From: Polyangiaceae bacterium | GTDB taxonomy: Bacteria; Myxococcota; Polyangia; Polyangiales; Polyangiaceae | Direction of reading: 5' to 3' | Length of the DNA stretch: 7,944 bases | Assembly (NCBI GenBank): GCA_025936205.1 | Contig: JAICTU010000430.1 | Location: 1 to 7,944 of the forward strand | Shown: positions 5,082 to 7,944 of the stretch, in pieces | Numbering within the stretch: position 1 is the stretch's first letter | Layout of the letters: every line of letters begins with the position of its first letter | Notes under the pieces: generated by a model | What the model was told of the DNA's origin: nothing | The model's database searches: none | Seen by the model: the letters and a program-made list of their open reading frames with translations, nothing else | Position numbers and translations under genes: made by a program

Positions 5082-6113
5082 ATGGCAGCGGCATCTCGAG
5101 GGGCAATCACCGGCTACGGCGGTCAGCTGACCCATTTTTCGCCGCTCACTCGCGATCGGGAGCGGGAGCTCGCGTTGCGCTGGAGGCAGGACCGTGACGC
5201 GGCGGCGGCCGACGAGCTGGTGAAAGCTCACCTGCGGTACGTCGTCGCCACTGCGCTCAAGTTTCGGCGCTACGGGATTCCGCTCGACGAGCTGATCGCG
5301 GAAGGCAGCTTCGGCGTGGTGCATGCGCTCGGCAAGTTTGATCCCGATCGCGGCACCCGCTTCGTCACGTACGCGGCGTATTGGATTCGCGCGTACATTC
5401 TCAATTACGTGCTGCGCTCCTGGAGCCTGGTTGGCTCGGGTGCGGGCGCGCTGCGCTCCAAGAACTTCTTCCGCCTGCGGCGCGAAAGAGCGCGCGTCTT
5501 CAACCTCTTCACGGATGAAACGCAGGCTCAGGAAGAGCTGGCAAAGCGGCTGGAAGTGCCCGTCCCCCAGCTCGTGGCGATGCTGGAGCGCCTGGACACC
5601 CGCGACGTGTCGCTCGACTCTCAGCTGTTCGATGGTTCGAACTCGCGCCTGCTGGACACGCTGGTCTCGGACGTCGCGGATCAGGAAGTGTCGATGGCCG
5701 ATGATGAGGCCAAGAGCGGTCGCGCGGAGGCGGTGCGCTCGGCGATCGTCAAGCTCGACGCGCGGGAGCGCTTCATCGTCGAGAGCCGCATGATGGCGGA
5801 TCGCGACGACGAGCTATCGCTCGCAGAGATCGGGCGCCGGTTGGGCGTCTCGCGCGAGCGAGCACGCCAGCTCGAAGCCCGCGCCAAGGGCAAGCTCCGC
5901 GCTCTGCTCGGGCGAGACCTGCCCGAGAGCGAGCTCGCCAAGGCGGACCTATCCCGTACGGAGCTCGACGACGACGCTCTCGGGCACGACGAGCTGGGCA
6001 CACCCATCCCTGCTCCTGCAGGCAGCCCGGACAACGACGCGGCGTCCAGCCGGCGTGCCCCCCTGCCGGCAGGAGCGTCGCTGGGCGCGGCTCAAGCGCG
6101 CCGTTGCGCATGA
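5082..6113 (+). CDS. rpoH: RpoH/sigma-32-like RNA polymerase sigma factor
   Basis: 343 aa. It directs RNA polymerase to alternative, probably heat or stress, promoters. Residues about 16-45 are region 1.2-like. Region 2 runs about 45-118 with AHLRYVVATALKFRRYG, DELIAEGSFGVVHALGKFDP and the -10 recognition helix RFVTYAAYWIRAYILNYVLRSW. The RpoH-box position reads LRSKNFFRLRRE (about 124-135), degenerate against the Q(R/K)KLFFNLR of enterobacterial sigma-32. Region 3 follows. Region 4 (about 218-276) ends in the -35-binding HTH LSLAEIGRRLGVSRERARQLE. About 60 residues follow region 4: first acidic (ELDDDALGHDE), then Pro/Ala-rich and unlike usual RpoH ends. The start ATG 5082 has GGAAGGG 9 bases upstream; an in-frame ATG at 4983 adds 33 Arg-rich residues unlike the family. 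Myxobacteria have several such factors (SigB/SigC of Myxococcus), so rpoH is a family label, not proof of orthology. rnpB follows 48 bp downstream. Confidence 0.9.
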   Translation: MAAASRGAITGYGGQLTHFSPLTRDRERELALRWRQDRDAAAADELVKAHLRYVVATALKFRRYGIPLDELIAEGSFGVVHALGKFDPDRGTRFVTYAAYWIRAYILNYVLRSWSLVGSGAGALRSKNFFRLRRERARVFNLFTDETQAQEELAKRLEVPVPQLVAMLERLDTRDVSLDSQLFDGSNSRLLDTLVSDVADQEVSMADDEAKSGRAEAVRSAIVKLDARERFIVESRMMADRDDELSLAEIGRRLGVSRERARQLEARAKGKLRALLGRDLPESELAKADLSRTELDDDALGHDELGTPIPAPAGSPDNDAASSRRAPLPAGASLGAAQARRCA

Positions 6114-6161
6114 GTCGGGTCTCGCCCGGGCGCCTCGCCCGTGGTACGAGCCCCGCGTCTA

Positions 6162-6526
6162 CGCAGTGGAGGTGATCGCTCGGCTCAAAAGGCCGGGAGG
6201 AAAGTCCGGGCTCCATAGAGCAGAACGCCGGGTAACGCCCGGTGAGGGAAACCTCGAGGACAGTGCAACAGAAAACAAACCGCCCGGGGTGCTCACGCGC
6301 TCCGGGTAAGGGTGAAACGGTGGGGTAAGAGCCCACCGCGTCGGCGGTAACGTCGATGGCATGGCAAACCCCGTTCGGAGCAAGGCCACGTAGAGGAACG
6401 ATCGAGGGCTGCTCGCCCGAGTTCCAGGGTAGGCCGCTCGAGGCGCTCGGTGACGAGCGTCCCAGATGAATGATCGCCACGGCATCTCATCCGAGGTGCC
6501 GAACAGAACCCGGCTTATCAACTGCG
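6162..6526 (+). ncRNA. rnpB: RNase P RNA, class A
   Basis: This is the catalytic RNA that removes the 5' leader from pre-tRNAs together with RnpA. The conserved blocks appear in order: GGAGGAAAGTCCGGGCTCC (from 6196), GCCGGGTAACGCCCGG (6228), GACAGTGCAACAGA (6259), GGTAAGGGTGAAACGG (6305), GGGGTAAGAGCCCACC (6322), GGAGCAAGGCC (6377) and AGAACCCGGCTTATC (6505-6519). The ends are set by pairing: P1 CGCAGT (6162-6167) with ACTGCG (6521-6526), and P2 GGTGATC (6171-6177) with GATCGCC (6472-6478, one G-U). The length of about 365 nt suits class A. The L15 motif that contacts the tRNA CCA end reads GGC (6363-6365) rather than GGU. An intrinsic terminator begins 7 nt downstream. I see no clear promoter in the 48 bp after the sigma gene. 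Confidence 0.96.
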
Positions 6527-6533
6527 CCCAGAC

Positions 6534-6565
6534 CGCCGGCGGCTCCAACCGCCGGCGTTTTTATT
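6534..6565 (+). terminator. Intrinsic terminator of rnpB
   Basis: CGCCGGCGG (6534-6542), loop CTCCAA, CCGCCGGCG (6549-6557), then TTTTTATT. The 9-bp perfect GC stem followed by five T residues is a classical Rho-independent terminator. Confidence 0.93.
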
Positions 6566-6666
6566 CCATGCGCGCGAACAGGGCTCGTCCCTACTGCGCC
6601 TCGTCCGGCCCCAGAATGTGCCCGCTCAGCGCCCCACCCGCACAGGGGCGACCTCGCCCCGAAGTG

Positions 6667-6686
6667 CGCCCCAGCGCGCCCCAGCG
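6667..6686. repeat. Perfect 10-bp tandem duplication
   Basis: CGCCCCAGCG occurs twice back to back (6667-6676 and 6677-6686) within the C-rich intergenic stretch. It is probably a slippage product; no function is implied. Confidence 0.6.
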
Positions 6687-6733
6687 CAGGCCCGGCCCCA
6701 AATCCCAGCCCATCAGACGCCCCTCGAAGTCGC

Positions 6734-6758
6734 AAAACGAGGTTCCAATGGAAACCTC
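6734..6758 (-). terminator. Likely intrinsic terminator of the right-hand gene
   Basis: Reading the minus strand, GAGGTTTCC, loop ATT, GGAACCTC (6758 down to 6739) forms an 8-bp stem with one bulged T. It is followed by G and then TTTT (6737-6734). It lies 94 nt after the stop of the AgmX/PglI-tail gene and has the layout of a Rho-independent terminator. The stem is only moderately stable. Confidence 0.5.
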
Positions 6759-6800
6759 AGAGCCCACGCGAGAGCCCTCCTTGTTCCGATGGAAACCTCA
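6742..6800. repeat. Two copies of GTTCC(A/G)ATGGAAACCTCA, 41 bp apart
   Basis: An 18-bp element occurs at 6742-6759 and 6783-6800 with one mismatch. Each copy is an imperfect palindrome. Copy 1, flanked by GAG, makes the terminator-like hairpin on the minus strand. Copy 2 has lost the outer pairing bases and has no T-tract. The bases between the copies contain AGAGCCC twice (6759 and 6771). Confidence 0.65.
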
Positions 6801-6852
6801 TGGCGCGCGCGGAGGGACACCCGCGAACACCGCCGGGCCGTACGGCGAATTA

Positions 6853-7944
6853 TTACTGCCCGACGAACATGAACGGAACGTTCGTCACCGTCTCGCCCGC
6901 CGAGCGAGGGAACGCCCAGCCACGCACGGCGTCCTCGATGCAATGCGCCAGCCCCGGATAGCCTCGCGGCGCGCCCGCCGCAGTGACGGCCTGGACCTTC
7001 CCGGAGGCGTCCACCGTGATGGTGGCCGTGACCTTGGCCGATGAAGGGACTCCCGGTGCCCGGGCGTTGAGGGCGCGCTGCCAGCAGTTCTGCCGCACTG
7101 CCGGGCTGTACTTGCGGACCGTGCGTTGAATGGCCGTGGCGTCGAGACCCACGCCAGCCGCGGCTCCACTGCCGCCGCTCTTTGCTCCCGCGGTCGGCCC
7201 TGGTGTCTGTAGCGTGCTCAGACCCGAAAGCAGCGATGGAGCGGCGGGCTTTGCAGCGGCGTTGCTCGGCGCGTTCGGCGAGGGAGTGGGCGTTGACGGA
7301 GTGGGCCCTTTCGCCACTGCCGGTGGCGGCTCCGGGATCGCTGCGATCGGGGCGTCCGCGGTGGCCTGGGCGGTGGGCGCGGGCGGCGGGTCGGGCGGAG
7401 TCGCCGGCGGCGGCGGCTCGGGCTTCTTTTCCTGATTCTGCTGCTCTGCGCTCGCCGCCAATGTGCGCGCCGGCTCTTGCTCGTTCTTGGAAGACGGACC
7501 GCTCGACATGAAATGCCAGGCGACAGCGACCAGTGCCACGGCGGCCGCCAGCGCGACGGCGATCACCACCGTCCGGTTCCGGCCTTTGTCGCGCAGCATC
7601 CCGGCGTCGGCGTCATCCACGGCTGGCAGCGCGCTGACCGGAGCGCCCAGGCCACCACCCAGGGCATGGTCCGGGGCACTCGGCGGCACGGACACCGCAG
7701 CGGTCGAGGATGCGGGCCCCGGCACGGAGCCGAGCGGAGCGCCATCGGGCTTGGGCGCCGGCGGCGGAGGAACAGGCGGCAGCGCGGCACCCCCCGGAGC
7801 CGAGGCTCGCCCGCCTGGTGCGGGCGGTACAACCGAAACGCGACCCTTCACGGTCGTAGGCTGCTCTTCGGCGTCGTCCTCTTCGTCGAGGTCGCCCCAG
7901 GCCGAGGGCCTCTCGGGACGTGCCTCGGCGGGGCGAGCGACATC
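6853..7944 (-). CDS. AgmX/PglI C-terminal domain protein, TonB-like envelope spanner (runs off the right edge)
   Basis: The minus-strand frame is open from the right edge (7944) to TAA at 6855-6853, giving 363 codons. The true start is outside the window. GTG 7851 could be mistaken for a start, but the frame continues upstream with a coherent acidic segment (WGDLDEEDDAEEQ). Numbering from the edge, residues 1-124 are an acidic then Pro/Ala-rich cytoplasmic linker. About 125-146 is a single TM helix (TVVIAVALAAAVALVAVAWHF) after basic residues RDKGRNR. About 150-265 is a Pro-rich periplasmic spacer (KKPEPPPPATPPDPPPAP), as in TonB-type proteins. About 270-363 is the AgmX/PglI-type domain: IQRTVRKYSPAVRQNCWQ, the strand pair VTATITVDASGKV, HCIEDAVRGWAFP and final VPFMFVGQ, with the Cys pair 287/335. 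This domain occurs in myxobacterial envelope and gliding proteins. The specific role of this paralog is unknown. It is convergent with rnpB. Confidence 0.88.
   Translation of the reverse strand, partial: DVARPAEARPERPSAWGDLDEEDDAEEQPTTVKGRVSVVPPAPGGRASAPGGAALPPVPPPPAPKPDGAPLGSVPGPASSTAAVSVPPSAPDHALGGGLGAPVSALPAVDDADAGMLRDKGRNRTVVIAVALAAAVALVAVAWHFMSSGPSSKNEQEPARTLAASAEQQNQEKKPEPPPPATPPDPPPAPTAQATADAPIAAIPEPPPAVAKGPTPSTPTPSPNAPSNAAAKPAAPSLLSGLSTLQTPGPTAGAKSGGSGAAAGVGLDATAIQRTVRKYSPAVRQNCWQRALNARAPGVPSSAKVTATITVDASGKVQAVTAAGAPRGYPGLAHCIEDAVRGWAFPRSAGETVTNVPFMFVGQ

Larger units (their letters stand above)
6566..6852. other. Convergent intergenic region without a supported gene
   Basis: About 290 bp separate the rnpB terminator from the stop of the minus-strand gene. 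Positions 6590-6720 are strongly C-rich on the plus strand with repeated GCCCC/CGCCCC words. Positions 6734-6800 hold the two-copy hairpin element described separately. Short open frames on both strands cross the region, but they lack SD sequences and recognisable protein features. I see no further RNA gene. Confidence 0.6.

Noticed and set aside
6590..6720. G-quadruplex on the minus strand of the C-rich intergenic stretch
   Set aside because: G-runs of three or four exist, but several loops are eight bases, beyond the usual limit, and such runs are expected at this composition.
6742..6800. Possible two-repeat CRISPR array (repeats contain GGAAAC)
   Set aside because: The repeat is only 18 bp, the spacer about 23 bp, there are just two copies, no third copy lies at the expected period on either side, and no cas gene is present.

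Overview
The window reads as a chromosomal fragment of a high-GC deltaproteobacterium in the broad sense, most likely a myxobacterium (Myxococcota). The main reasons are a protein ending in the AgmX/PglI-type C-terminal domain, very Pro/Ala-rich membrane-anchored proteins, an RpoH-like sigma factor with a modified RpoH box, and the overall base composition. The lineage is an inference, because there is no rRNA in the window. I see no mobile element, tRNA or CRISPR array.

Layout, left to right. (1) Positions 1-798, minus strand: the N-terminal 266 codons of an unrecognised gene that leaves the window on the left. (2) Positions 799-947: a divergent promoter region with a CCGATC dyad and a strong extended -10 placed so close to the next ATG that the mRNA may be leaderless. 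(3) Positions 948-4396, plus strand: two translationally coupled genes (ATGA overlap). The first encodes a zinc-ribbon/Pro-Ala-linker/TM/periplasmic beta-domain protein with a repeated (Q/R)TL(F/M)GV-type motif. The second encodes a secreted beta-propeller. (4) Positions 4425-4809: a solo A-type Fe-S carrier, erpA-like, with its own good sigma70-type promoter. (5) Positions 4810-5081: a gene-free leader unusually rich in perfect inverted repeats, including a possible H-type pseudoknot. (6) Positions 5082-6113: an RpoH/sigma-32-like sigma factor. (7) About 6162-6526: the class A RNase P RNA (rnpB), with a clear intrinsic terminator at 6534-6565. (8) Positions 6566-6852: a convergent intergenic region holding a two-copy 18-bp element, one copy of which looks like the terminator of the right-hand gene. 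(9) Positions 6853-7944, minus strand: the C-terminal 363 codons of an AgmX/PglI-tail membrane protein that leaves the window on the right.

How the parts fit together. The zinc-ribbon/TM protein and the beta-propeller probably form an inner-membrane-anchored, periplasm-facing envelope module. The right-hand protein is a separate TonB-like, periplasm-spanning protein of the kind common in myxobacterial envelope and gliding machines. erpA, the sigma factor and rnpB are a housekeeping and stress-regulation block. The most unusual signals are the structured leader between erpA and the sigma gene, the motif-repeat scaffold coupled to a propeller, and the duplicated hairpin between the convergent genes.
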